This document shows positions 8,825-17,199 of a DNA stretch of 64,000 nt, one piece after another. Below the pieces are notes generated by a model, which was given only the letters and a program-made list of their open reading frames with translations, searched no databases and was not told where the DNA came from. Within the stretch, counting starts at the first letter, position 1. Each line of letters begins with the position of its first letter. The position numbers were made by a program, and so were the translations under genes. Source of the DNA: Flavobacteriales bacterium (GTDB lineage Bacteria > Bacteroidota > Bacteroidia > Flavobacteriales_C > GCA-002722245); NCBI GenBank assembly GCA_002717515.1, contig PBEC01000025.1, forward strand, positions 1-64,000, written 5' to 3'.

Positions 8825-9600
8825 GCATTTTTTGCTGCTTCCCAATATTGATTCATTTCATCTAAATTCATTGCTTTTAATTCTTTTCCTTCATTATTAA
8901 TTGCTGATTCCATTTTTTTGAATCGATTAACAAACTTTTTGTTCGTTTTTTCAAGGGCATCTTCTGGATTTATTCCGATAAATCGAGCATAATTAACCAG
9001 TGAAAATATTAAATCACCAAACTCTTGTTCCATATTTTGATGATTTGCAGCGTCAACTTCGCTTTTAAATTCATTAATTTCTTCTTCAACTTTCTCCCAA
9101 ACCTGCTCTTTGTTGTCCCAGTCAAATCCAACTCCTTTTACTTTATCCTGAATACGAACTGCTTTAACGAGAGAGGGCATGCTTTTAGGCACACCTTTCA
9201 AAACAGATTTTTTCTCCGATGATTGATTTCCTTCTTCTAGCTTTAATTTCTCCCAATTTGCTTTAACTTCTTCCTCTGTTTCAGCCTGAACATCACCATA
9301 TATATGAGGGTGCCTATGTATTAATTTGTCACAAACATTTCTGAGTACATCTTCAATATCAAAAGCGTTTCTTTCGCTAGCTATTTTTGAATAAAAGACC
9401 ATATGCAACATCAAATCTCCTATTTCTCCCTTTAACTCATTTAAATCATCATTTATAATAGCATCACATAGTTCATATGTTTCCTCTATAGTTAAATGAC
9501 GGAGGGATTCAATAGTTTGCTTTTTATCCCAAGGACACTTTTCCCTTAAGTCGTCCATTATTTTTAATAACCTTTCAAACTGAGCTAACTTTTCGTTCAT
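8821..9600 (-). CDS. mazG: nucleoside triphosphate pyrophosphohydrolase MazG
   Basis: MazG hydrolyses NTPs to NMPs and pyrophosphate, and acts in nucleotide pool cleansing and stress control. The protein has two MazG repeats. The first has the metal-binding EETYELCDAIINDD followed by EIGDLMLHMVFYSKI; the second has EEEINEFKSE followed by EFGDLIFSLVNYARF. PWDKKQTIESLR near residue 24 is the family's N-terminal hallmark. The 259 residues match the family. It lies 11 bases after the frameshifted secreted gene and may be its last co-transcribed gene. Confidence 0.94.
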   Translation of the reverse strand: MNEKLAQFERLLKIMDDLREKCPWDKKQTIESLRHLTIEETYELCDAIINDDLNELKGEIGDLMLHMVFYSKIASERNAFDIEDVLRNVCDKLIHRHPHIYGDVQAETEEEVKANWEKLKLEEGNQSSEKKSVLKGVPKSMPSLVKAVRIQDKVKGVGFDWDNKEQVWEKVEEEINEFKSEVDAANHQNMEQEFGDLIFSLVNYARFIGINPEDALEKTNKKFVNRFKKMESAINNEGKELKAMNLDEMNQYWEAAKNA

Positions 9601-9611
9601 GGAGTTTTTAA

Positions 9612-10863
9612 CTAATTTAAAAAGGAATCTATTAATTTTTCAAACTCCTCCTTAGTTTTATACTCTGGTTTTAAATTTATCGACTTTATAAAACCAATAG
9701 TTACTTGAGAATAAGCGAGTGAATAACCAGATCCACTTTCTTTGTAGGCTAAAACATATCCCGACTCACCCGATGGAACTTTTGAAAATTTATAGTGATT
9801 TATAGAGTTCGAATTAACCATTCCCGGTATAATTGCATTTTTTTTTACTTAAAACTAAACGAACACTAAATTCATCGCTTACATTCTCAAGAACAACTTC
9901 CAAATCACTAGGCTTATCAACATGTATAACTCTATCACAATTTATCCACCCAATTTTTTTCCCCTTTAACAAAAGCTTCTTATCCAATTTATTTTCGTCT
10001 TTGTCTTGATTAGGACGAACTACAAATGAATTGGACTTTTTATCAATTTTATTCTTTAAATCGCCTTCGTCAAACATACTTATGTAAGCATATGATTTTT
10101 TATCCTCAACCCAAAAAACATTTCCATCTTTAACTTGCCCGTAATAAGCCTTAAATCCATTTACGTCAGAATCTCTATTCAGATAGATTTTATAATTTTT
10201 ATTTTTTTTCAATTGAACTTTTTCATCTCCTTTAAAAACTTGAATATAAAATGTACTGGCGGTTTCAAGGACTTGATTCTCCCCACACGAGGACAACTGA
10301 CAAGCAATCATATCTGTTTTTTTATAAAACTCCCAGACACATATATTAATGTTTTTTGCAACAGGCATACCATACTCAGTTTCAAACGAGTTGGGTTGAA
10401 AAACGAAAATATTACCTCCTTTAGTTTTGAAAAATGTTTTTTGGGACGGATCGATATTAAAACATTGTTGCTCAATTTTGTCTAAATTAATTTTCCCACT
10501 AATTGAATATCGTGCTTTTGGTTTGAAAAGAATTACAACAGGCATACCAGTCATATCCAACTTGACATTTTTTTCAGTGCAACCTATACCAATAAAGAAT
10601 TCTCTTACTGAATATGCTCTTTTCTTAGCAAGCTGGACGCTCAAAACTTTAGCTTGATTCTCCTCTGATTCACCAATAAGTTTAATTCTCGTGAAATTTC
10701 TCTCTGGTAATTTATTGTAAATGTCTGAAGCCTGTTTCATTACCGACCGAGTTAATTTTGTAACCCCAGTTGGAAAAATTACTTTAAAGGACTGCAAACC
10801 ATTATTCGCTAATCCAGAAACAGCGAATGCTATTCCTAGGAAGGTTCCTGTAAATCTCAACAT
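9612..10863 (-). pseudogene. secreted OmpA-like protein, frameshifted at an A9 run
   Basis: The first frame (10863-9814, 349 residues) has a signal peptide, a degenerate OmpA-like segment (about 25-105, with IKLIGESEENQ and LAKKRAYSVREFF), then a Bacteroidota secreted domain with IFVFQPNSFE, LETASTFYIQVF and IGWINCDRVI. It stops just after VRLVLSKKK. The second frame (9821-9612, 69 residues) carries what looks like the missing C terminus (FSKVPSGESGYVLAY ... KTKEEFEKLIDSFLN). The junction is a run of nine A on the coding strand (T9 at 9838-9846); eight A would read SKKNAIIPGMVNS straight through to a protein of about 416 residues. This could be a real mutation, a sequencing error, or productive slippage. 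The continuity of the two parts is inferred from remembered domain layout, not from a search. Confidence 0.65.
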
Positions 10864-10924
10864 GTTCTCGAATATTAAAGCTGTAAATCAAAAACGAAAA
10901 ACAAATTGCAGTATTGTATTTCTA

Positions 10925-11359
10925 CTATTTTTTATAAACTGCATAAGAGCTCTTTTCACCCGAGGCATTCATAAATGCTGCTTTGCATTGATATCGACTC
11001 AAAAAATCGTACTCGCCAATACCTATGTATAAAAGATTGCGAGTCGTGTAAAAACTAACAACACCTTCAACTTTTTGAGCCTTTGCCCAATCAAAAGGGA
11101 CTATTATTTCTGAAATTTTGACCGTCTCATTGTCTCCAACCAGCTTTTCAAGGGTAAGGTGTATATTCTTAATAACCGAAGCATCTTTGGGTAAAGTCAT
11201 CATATAGTATAACTTACACTTTAAAGCATTATCTTGATTACGATAACCTGTTAAAGTAACAACAAGACTTTGAGGGGCAGGAACACTACCTTCTAATAAA
11301 AAGGAGGTTAAAAAAATTGAAAGCACTACCAAGATAGACGACAACTTCAATTTACTCAT
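10925..11359 (-). CDS. secreted protein of unknown function
   Basis: A 144-residue protein with an N-terminal signal peptide (hydrophobic about 7-23, LSSILVVLSIFLTSFLLEG), followed by a beta-rich region (LVVTLTGYRNQDN, VEGVVSFYTTRNLLYIG) with two cysteines that could pair. No family is recognised. It lies 61 bases upstream of the frameshifted OmpA-like gene on the same strand and may share its transcript. Confidence 0.6.
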   Translation of the reverse strand: MSKLKLSSILVVLSIFLTSFLLEGSVPAPQSLVVTLTGYRNQDNALKCKLYYMMTLPKDASVIKNIHLTLEKLVGDNETVKISEIIVPFDWAKAQKVEGVVSFYTTRNLLYIGIGEYDFLSRYQCKAAFMNASGEKSSYAVYKK

Positions 11360-11430
11360 GGCTTTTAGCGGTTACTAGAAAAATTATACGAAAAAGCACA
11401 ACTTTTGTTTTCTGAATGAAAATTAGAAAA

Positions 11431-11453
11431 AAAGGCTGGATAATCCAGCCTTT
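11431..11453. terminator. bidirectional terminator
   Basis: A 10-bp perfect stem, AAAGGCTGGA (11431-11440) with TCCAGCCTTT (11444-11453) and a 3-base loop, with U runs in both reading directions. It lies just after the 58-residue gene (minus strand) and would end the sigma factor transcript. Confidence 0.85.
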
Positions 11454-11455
11454 TT

Positions 11456-11632
11456 TTAATTCAAACTTAAAAACAAAGTACCAACTTTTTCGCTGGTTTT
11501 TACGCTTAAACTTTTAGAGTAGTTTAAAACGAACTGAACTGATTCTTCACTTGGCTCAAAATACACGCCAAGCGATTCAATCTCTTTTTTGTAACGATTA
11601 AATGAAGTTTGTTTAGAGTAACCTTTTGCCAT
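11456..11632 (-). CDS. small conserved-looking protein, 58 residues
   Basis: The product begins MAKGYSKQTSFNRYKKEIES and ends SVKTSEKVGTLFLSLN. It is charged, has no signal peptide or membrane helix, and is bounded by a strong terminator directly after its stop, which supports it as a real gene. The ATG at 11632 is chosen over a TTG two codons upstream. It lies 75 bases downstream of the ECF sigma factor on the same strand. Function unknown; a role linked to the sigma factor is only a possibility. Confidence 0.6.
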   Translation of the reverse strand: MAKGYSKQTSFNRYKKEIESLGVYFEPSEESVQFVLNYSKSLSVKTSEKVGTLFLSLN

Positions 11633-11707
11633 ATGCAATTTAATTTATTGTTCAACATTTATTAAACGTTAACCAGATAAAAATATTGCATTTAATTTAA
11701 CATTTAT

Positions 11708-12304
11708 TCACATCTCTAAACTTACACCACTTTCCTCGGCCATTTTTCTGAGGTTAATAAGAGCATAACGCATTCTACCCAATGCTGTATTTATGCTTAC
11801 GTTTGTGAAATCCGAAATTTCTTTAAAGCTCATATCATAATAATGACGTAATTTGACAACTTCTTTTTGTTCATCAGGTAACTTCTCCAGTAATTTCTTC
11901 ATATCATTCCTTACCTGATCCTTAACCATTCTTTGTTCAATATTGAGCTCATCATATCCTATAGTACTAAATATTTCAAACTCATCATTGTCTTTAACTC
12001 TTGGATTTATCTTTCGAAACTTTTTTTGCTTCCTAAAATGATCAATCATTAAATTATGAGATATTCTCATTACCCAAGGTAAAAACTTACCCTCTTCGTT
12101 ATATCGTCCACTTTTTAAAGTCTTTATAACTTTTATAAAAGTGTCTTGAAAAAAATCTTCTGCTAAAGCTTGATTTTTTACGGTTATAAAAATGTAGGAA
12201 TATATTCTTGCCCTGTGACGGCTTATAAGTTCGGAAAGCGCATTTTCGTTCCCTTTAATATAATCGCTTACTAATTCTTGATCGGATAGTTTGACTAACT
12301 TCAT
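11708..12304 (-). CDS. ECF-family RNA polymerase sigma factor
   Basis: A 198-residue sigma-70 family protein with region 2 (about residues 20-95: AEDFFQDTFIKVI, LPWVMRISHNLMIDHFRKQKK) and region 4 (about 130-185: LPDEQKEVVKLRHYYDMSFKEIS, then INTALGRMRYAL as the helix-turn-helix). Regions 1.1 and 3 are absent, as in extracytoplasmic function sigma factors. No anti-sigma gene is adjacent; the only gene downstream is the 58-residue protein. It is divergent from uvrA with about 220 bases between the starts. Its regulon cannot be told from the sequence. Confidence 0.92.
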   Translation of the reverse strand: MKLVKLSDQELVSDYIKGNENALSELISRHRARIYSYIFITVKNQALAEDFFQDTFIKVIKTLKSGRYNEEGKFLPWVMRISHNLMIDHFRKQKKFRKINPRVKDNDEFEIFSTIGYDELNIEQRMVKDQVRNDMKKLLEKLPDEQKEVVKLRHYYDMSFKEISDFTNVSINTALGRMRYALINLRKMAEESGVSLEM

Positions 12305-12523
12305 AATTCCTCTGTTTTAAGGTTTGTAATAAAATAAATTCAGAGTAATTATGTTGTATAGGCAGTTTAGTTTTAATTATAGATTTTAAATTAGTTACAA
12401 TAACGTAAACCAATTTAAGATATTGTATTCTAACCGAAAATTTTTTAACTTTTTTTAAAAGTCAATTCAATTTAACTATAATTTTACGAAATATCAAGCT
12501 AAAAAGCACCTTATCAAAGATAA

Positions 12524-15292
12524 ATGCCTAAAAAAAACAATCAAAAACACAATATTTTCATTAAAGGAGCAAAACTTCATAATCTGAAAAATATTGATGT
12601 TGAAATCCCTAGAAATTCTTTTACTGTTATAACTGGAGTTAGTGGATCTGGTAAATCATCTTTAGCTTTTGACACCCTATATGCAGAAGGTCAAAGAAGG
12701 TATGTTGAGAGCTTGTCCTCTTATGCCCGTCAATTCCTGGGAAAGTTAGAAAAACCTGAAGTAGATTATATTAAAGGAATCTCACCCGCTATTGCCATTG
12801 AGCAAAAAGTAATTACGAGAAATCCGCGATCAACAGTCGGAACTTCAACTGAAATTTATGATTACCTAAAAATTCTGTTTGCTCGCTTGGGTAAAATCAT
12901 TTCACCTATTTCCAATTTAGAAGTAAAAAGAGATGAAGTGAATGATGTTTTAAACTTTTTAAAAAAACACAAAAAAGGAACAAGAGGTATTCTTTACATA
13001 GAAGTAAAAAATTCCTCCAAAGAAATTATCGAAAAGTTAATAAGCGATGGATTTTCAAGAGTAAGGATAGATGAAAAATTTAAAACAATTAATGATCTTA
13101 AGGTTGATGAGAAATTTGATTTAATTATCGACAGATTCACAATCAATCATAATGAAGATTTCGAAATTCAAACTTCCGATTCCATACAAACCGCTTTTAA
13201 CGAGTTTAATGATGAATGTTGGTTGGATATTTTCGAAGAAGAAAAAACTACAACACATCATTTCAGTCAAAAACTAGAAGCGGATGGGTTGATTTTCGAA
13301 GCACCGTCCATTGAACTTTTCAACTTTAACAGTCCTATTGGAGCTTGCCCTACGTGTGAGGGTTTCGGTAAAATATTAGGAATTAGTGAAGATTTAGTAA
13401 TTCCTAATAAAGACTCATCAGTACACGAATATTGCGTAGCGCCCTGGAAAGGTCCAAAATTGGGTGAATGGCGCCTTCAATTTATAAAAAATGCTCACAA
13501 AGATAATTTCCCGGTCCATACACCTTATAAAGACCTAACCAACCGAGAAAAGGATATACTTTGGAATGGATCGATACATACCCGCGGAATTCATGATTTT
13601 TTTGGTGGACTACAGGAAAAAATATATAAAATTCAAAATAGAGTTATTGTTTCAAGATATAAAGGAAAAACAGATTGCCACGATTGTAAAGGGCAAAGAC
13701 TTAAGCGTGAATCTTTAGCCATTAAAATCGGTGGAAAGAACATATCAGAAATAACAAAAATGACTATAGATGAAGCCTTCGAATTTGTTCAAAATATAAA
13801 ATTTTCAGAAAGAGAATTAAAAATAGGTAATCATCTATTTGAGGAAATTAACAGCAGACTGTTTTTTTTGAAAAACGTCGGTGTCGGCTATTTATCCCTG
13901 GATCGATTAAGCAATACACTATCTGGAGGTGAGTCCCAAAGAATAAATTTAGCGAGTAGACTAGGCTCTAAACTAGTAGGCGCGTTATACGTTTTAGATG
14001 AGCCTAGTATTGGTTTGCACCCCAAAGACACAGCTCAGTTAATTGAAGTATTAAAAGGACTTAATAAAATCGGGAACACTGTATTGGTTGTAGAACACGA
14101 TGAAGATATAATGCGAGCTGCAAACCATATAATTGATATTGGACCAAATGCAGGTATTTATGGGGGTGAAGTCGTTTTCGAAGGTAATCATGAAAAATTA
14201 CTCAAATCCAATCGAAGTTTAACAACAAAATATCTCAACGGTGTTTTGAACATTGATATTCCATTAAAAAAAACAATAAAAAAATTTTTAACTCTAAAAG
14301 ATTGTAACCAGAATAATCTATCAATAGAAAAAGTTCAACTGGCATTAGAACGACTTACTGTTGTTACAGGAGTTAGTGGATCTGGTAAATCAACTTTGGT
14401 TAAAAAAGAGCTAATCCCTTCAATTCAATCCTATTTAAGCAACGGTAATTCTCCTAAAATATCGGGAGATTTAAGTTCTATTGAAACCATTGAATATGTT
14501 GACCAAAACCCAATTGGTAAATCCTCACGTTCAAACCCCGCAACTTACATTAAGGCTTTTGATGAAATAAGAAACATCTTCACAAAGCAACCGATGGCTA
14601 AACTAAGAGGTTACAAACCTTCTCATTTTTCTCTTAATGTACCAAATGGACGATGTGAAAAATGTCAAGGAGAGGGTCAGATAACAATTGAAATGCAATT
14701 CATGGCCGATTTAAAAGTTAAATGCGATGAGTGCAACGGCAAGCGATACAAAGATGAAGTTCTTGAAGTCACATACAATGGGAAAAATATTTTTGATGTT
14801 TTAAACCTTTCGATCAATGAAGCAATTGACTTCTTTAAAAAATTCTCTGATCCAGGTAGAAAATCTACCTTAGAAGGAAAGTTGGTTACCAAACTTGAAG
14901 CACTACAAAAAGTTGGCTTAGGTTACATAAAATTAGGCCAATCATCAAGTACTTTATCAGGAGGAGAAGCTCAAAGGGTTAAGCTTGCCTATTTTTTAAT
15001 TAAAGGTCACAGTAGCAATAAAACTCTTTTTGCATTTGATGAACCCACAACTGGACTACATTTTCACGACATAAAACTACTTCTTGACTCTTTTTATGCT
15101 TTGATAGACCAAGGACACTCCATAATTGTTATTGAACACAATCCTGAAATCATGAAATGTGCAGACTGGATTATAGACTTGGGGCCAGGAGGAGGGAAAA
15201 AAGGAGGAGAAGTTTGTTACGAAGGTCCGCCTGAAAAAATAAAAGATTCAAAAAATTCGGTAACCGCTGAATATCTTTTTAAGAAATTGTAA
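12524..15292 (+). CDS. uvrA: excinuclease ABC subunit A
   Basis: UvrA recognises DNA damage and loads UvrB in nucleotide excision repair. It has two ABC ATPase modules: Walker A GVSGSGKSS near residue 38 and GVSGSGKST near 616, with signature motifs LSGGESQR near 465 and LSGGEAQR near 810. The DNA-binding zinc module CEKCQGEGQ ... CDECNGKRY is complete. In the first zinc module only the second CxxC (C275, C278) is present; the first pair is replaced by KLEADGLIFEAPSIE, as I recall for Bacteroidota UvrA. The 922 residues are near the usual 930-950. No uvrB or uvrC is nearby. Confidence 0.94.
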   Translation: MPKKNNQKHNIFIKGAKLHNLKNIDVEIPRNSFTVITGVSGSGKSSLAFDTLYAEGQRRYVESLSSYARQFLGKLEKPEVDYIKGISPAIAIEQKVITRNPRSTVGTSTEIYDYLKILFARLGKIISPISNLEVKRDEVNDVLNFLKKHKKGTRGILYIEVKNSSKEIIEKLISDGFSRVRIDEKFKTINDLKVDEKFDLIIDRFTINHNEDFEIQTSDSIQTAFNEFNDECWLDIFEEEKTTTHHFSQKLEADGLIFEAPSIELFNFNSPIGACPTCEGFGKILGISEDLVIPNKDSSVHEYCVAPWKGPKLGEWRLQFIKNAHKDNFPVHTPYKDLTNREKDILWNGSIHTRGIHDFFGGLQEKIYKIQNRVIVSRYKGKTDCHDCKGQRLKRESLAIKIGGKNISEITKMTIDEAFEFVQNIKFSERELKIGNHLFEEINSRLFFLKNVGVGYLSLDRLSNTLSGGESQRINLASRLGSKLVGALYVLDEPSIGLHPKDTAQLIEVLKGLNKIGNTVLVVEHDEDIMRAANHIIDIGPNAGIYGGEVVFEGNHEKLLKSNRSLTTKYLNGVLNIDIPLKKTIKKFLTLKDCNQNNLSIEKVQLALERLTVVTGVSGSGKSTLVKKELIPSIQSYLSNGNSPKISGDLSSIETIEYVDQNPIGKSSRSNPATYIKAFDEIRNIFTKQPMAKLRGYKPSHFSLNVPNGRCEKCQGEGQITIEMQFMADLKVKCDECNGKRYKDEVLEVTYNGKNIFDVLNLSINEAIDFFKKFSDPGRKSTLEGKLVTKLEALQKVGLGYIKLGQSSSTLSGGEAQRVKLAYFLIKGHSSNKTLFAFDEPTTGLHFHDIKLLLDSFYALIDQGHSIIVIEHNPEIMKCADWIIDLGPGGGKKGGEVCYEGPPEKIKDSKNSVTAEYLFKKL

Positions 15293-15333
15293 AAACTCGT
15301 TTATTTTGTGGTGATTTTGAATGAAAATTCGAT

Positions 15334-15720
15334 TTAATCTTCTTCCTCAACCTCAATCATAGTAAATGGAACTTTAATGATTGCTTGATAGTCCTCTCCT
15401 GCTTCAAGCATATCCTCATCATCCTCTTCATAATACCAGTTAATCGAAACTTCATTACCAGCTTTATGAATCGCTTCAAGCTTTTTGAATAAATCCAAAA
15501 TACACTTGGAGGAAGATGTGTTAAAATATTCCAGTTGAATTTCAACTTTTGTTGACGATTTTGGACCCTTTGAGTAGTCGTCTAAAGATTCAACAATAGG
15601 CTTGTAAAACTCAATACTATTTTCCGGTATTGACCTACCTTTTAGTTCCATTACACCTGCTTCAGCATCAAATAAAACTGTTGGTGTTTTTGAAGTACCC
15701 TCTATAGAAATCTTTCCCAT
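15334..15720 (-). CDS. siaC: SiaC-family regulatory phosphoprotein (DUF1987)
   Basis: A 128-residue DUF1987 protein. In Pseudomonas, SiaC controls a diguanylate cyclase and is switched by phosphorylation of Thr68 by the kinase SiaB. Here the stretch LEYFNTSSSKCILDLFKKLE places a threonine at residue 68, followed by serines. The gene lies 11 bases after the SiaB-like kinase gene, so target and kinase are co-transcribed. No GGDEF protein (SiaD) is in the window, so its output partner is unknown. The acidic tail EEDDEDMLEAGEDY is striking. The symbol is by family, not proven orthology. Confidence 0.82.
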   Translation of the reverse strand: MGKISIEGTSKTPTVLFDAEAGVMELKGRSIPENSIEFYKPIVESLDDYSKGPKSSTKVEIQLEYFNTSSSKCILDLFKKLEAIHKAGNEVSINWYYEEDDEDMLEAGEDYQAIIKVPFTMIEVEEED

Positions 15721-15731
15721 TTTTATTGCAA

Positions 15732-16292
15732 TTAATTTTTTTGAGGAATTTTAATATATAAACTGAAAAAAGAATATTTATCATCTACGTCCATAAAGTC
15801 GTAAACCAACTTTTGCTTACTTTTCCTGGCAATATCAATTATGCCAAGTCCTCCACCTCCTTTCTCAGACCTTTCTTCATTATTTAAAACCTCTTTGTAA
15901 AGCATTTTTAACCCATCTTTATCTAAAACGTTAACCTGATCAATTCTGGACTTCAAATCAGAAACTCTATCCGCAAGAATATAGTTACCCGTAACAATGT
16001 TGTATGAAGATTCATTTCTACCTATCATAAAAATTGCTGCACTTTCTTCTTTAAAACCGGTCCTTTTCATTTCATCGCGATGGTGATATAAGTTTTGTAA
16101 ACATTCTACTAAAACATTATACACCTTTCGCTTAACCCTGCTCTCCTCCCCCAAGTTGTCCAACTTAGTTTCCATGATTTGAAGCATAGAGGTTAACATA
16201 TCAGAAGTAACGTCACCCTTGAAAGAGAGCATGATATCGTTGCTCTCCATTTTTTTGTAAAAATCGTATATATTTAAATCTCCGAATGACAT
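15732..16292 (-). CDS. siaB: SiaB-family protein kinase (GHKL-type)
   Basis: A 186-residue SiaB-like kinase. The helix VLVECLQNLYHH (near residue 75) looks like the N-box of GHKL ATPases, and KGGGGLGIIDIARKS (near 150) is the glycine-rich G-box. Its probable substrate is the SiaC protein encoded next. The frame is open 39 bases further upstream, but the ATG at 16292 (MSFGDLNIYDFYKKM) fits the family start better. No signal peptide or sensor domain is present, unlike a typical histidine kinase. Confidence 0.8.
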   Translation of the reverse strand: MSFGDLNIYDFYKKMESNDIMLSFKGDVTSDMLTSMLQIMETKLDNLGEESRVKRKVYNVLVECLQNLYHHRDEMKRTGFKEESAAIFMIGRNESSYNIVTGNYILADRVSDLKSRIDQVNVLDKDGLKMLYKEVLNNEERSEKGGGGLGIIDIARKSKQKLVYDFMDVDDKYSFFSLYIKIPQKN

Positions 16293-16454
16293 TAAACGCA
16301 AAACTAGAGTTTTTAATTCAATTAAAAACAATTTTCCTGACTTATAACGAGAGAACCCCTACATAAGTTTCAACTAAACGTCTATATTTTTAATTGATTT
16401 AAAAAATATTTTTTGAACATTGTGATAATCTTTACTTTAAAAACAATCATTTTT

Positions 16455-16462
16455 TATCTTTG
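16455..16462 (+). promoter_or_regulatory. -7 promoter element, methyltransferase gene
   Basis: TATCTTTG matches TAnnTTTG exactly and ends only 5 bases before the ATG at 16468, so the mRNA would be leaderless or nearly so. No TTG lies 17-23 bases upstream, which lowers confidence. Confidence 0.45.
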
Positions 16463-16467
16463 AAAGC

Positions 16468-17199
16468 ATGGAAAAAGAGTGGTTTGAAAGTTGGTTTGAC
16501 ACTAAATATTATCATATCCTATACAAGAACAGAGATTATACTGAAGCTGAAAAATTTATTTCAAAATTAATTGACTTTTTAAATCCTGAGCCAGATTCAA
16601 AATTTGTTGATATAGCCTGCGGGAGAGGAAGACACTCTGTTTATATAAATAGATTAGGATATAGTGTCGTTGGATATGACCTTTCAGAAGAAAGTATTCT
16701 TGAAGCAAAGAAACATTCTAAGAAAGACCTGAAATTTTACACGCATGATATGCGCCAAATTTTCAGAACAAACTACTTTGACTTTGCATTAAATTTATTT
16801 ACGAGTTTTGGATATTTTAAAAGTAAGAGAGATGAGTTAAACGCCATCAAAGCCTCGGCAAGAAACTTAAAAAAAAATGGAATTTTGGTCATCGATTTTT
16901 TAAATCGATACAAAGTTATTAATGAATTAGTTACTCAAGAAACCAAGAGAATTGATGGAATAGATTTTAAAATCTCTAAAGAAATTCAAAATAATCAAAT
17001 CATTAAGTCGATTAATTTTTCAGACAATAAAAAAGATTATTTTTTCCAAGAATCTGTTAAACTCTTAGATTTGGAAGATTTCAATTCTTATCTTGAGAAC
17101 GGAGGTTTAAAAATCACACATACCTTTGGAAATTATAACTTAGATGATTTCAATAAAAATTCAGAAAGATTAATCCTAATAGCTCAAAAAATTGGATAG
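16468..17199 (+). CDS. class I SAM-dependent methyltransferase
   Basis: A 243-residue Rossmann-fold methyltransferase. Motif I is DIACGRGRHSVYINR (about 48-62), followed by VVGYDLSEESI at motif II and FALNLFTSFGYF near 108. LKKNGILVIDF is the motif before beta 5. The substrate cannot be named. The coding run A9 at 16869-16877 (L-K-K-N) is read in frame, a useful comparison with the broken A9 runs elsewhere. The stop overlaps the TTG start of the ZIP gene by 8 bases. Confidence 0.85.
   Translation: MEKEWFESWFDTKYYHILYKNRDYTEAEKFISKLIDFLNPEPDSKFVDIACGRGRHSVYINRLGYSVVGYDLSEESILEAKKHSKKDLKFYTHDMRQIFRTNYFDFALNLFTSFGYFKSKRDELNAIKASARNLKKNGILVIDFLNRYKVINELVTQETKRIDGIDFKISKEIQNNQIIKSINFSDNKKDYFFQESVKLLDLEDFNSYLENGGLKITHTFGNYNLDDFNKNSERLILIAQKIG

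Noticed and set aside
12631-14398. Near-identical 28-base segments in uvrA as a DNA repeat
   Set aside because: They encode the two Walker A motifs of the duplicated ATPase modules and reflect the protein's internal duplication.
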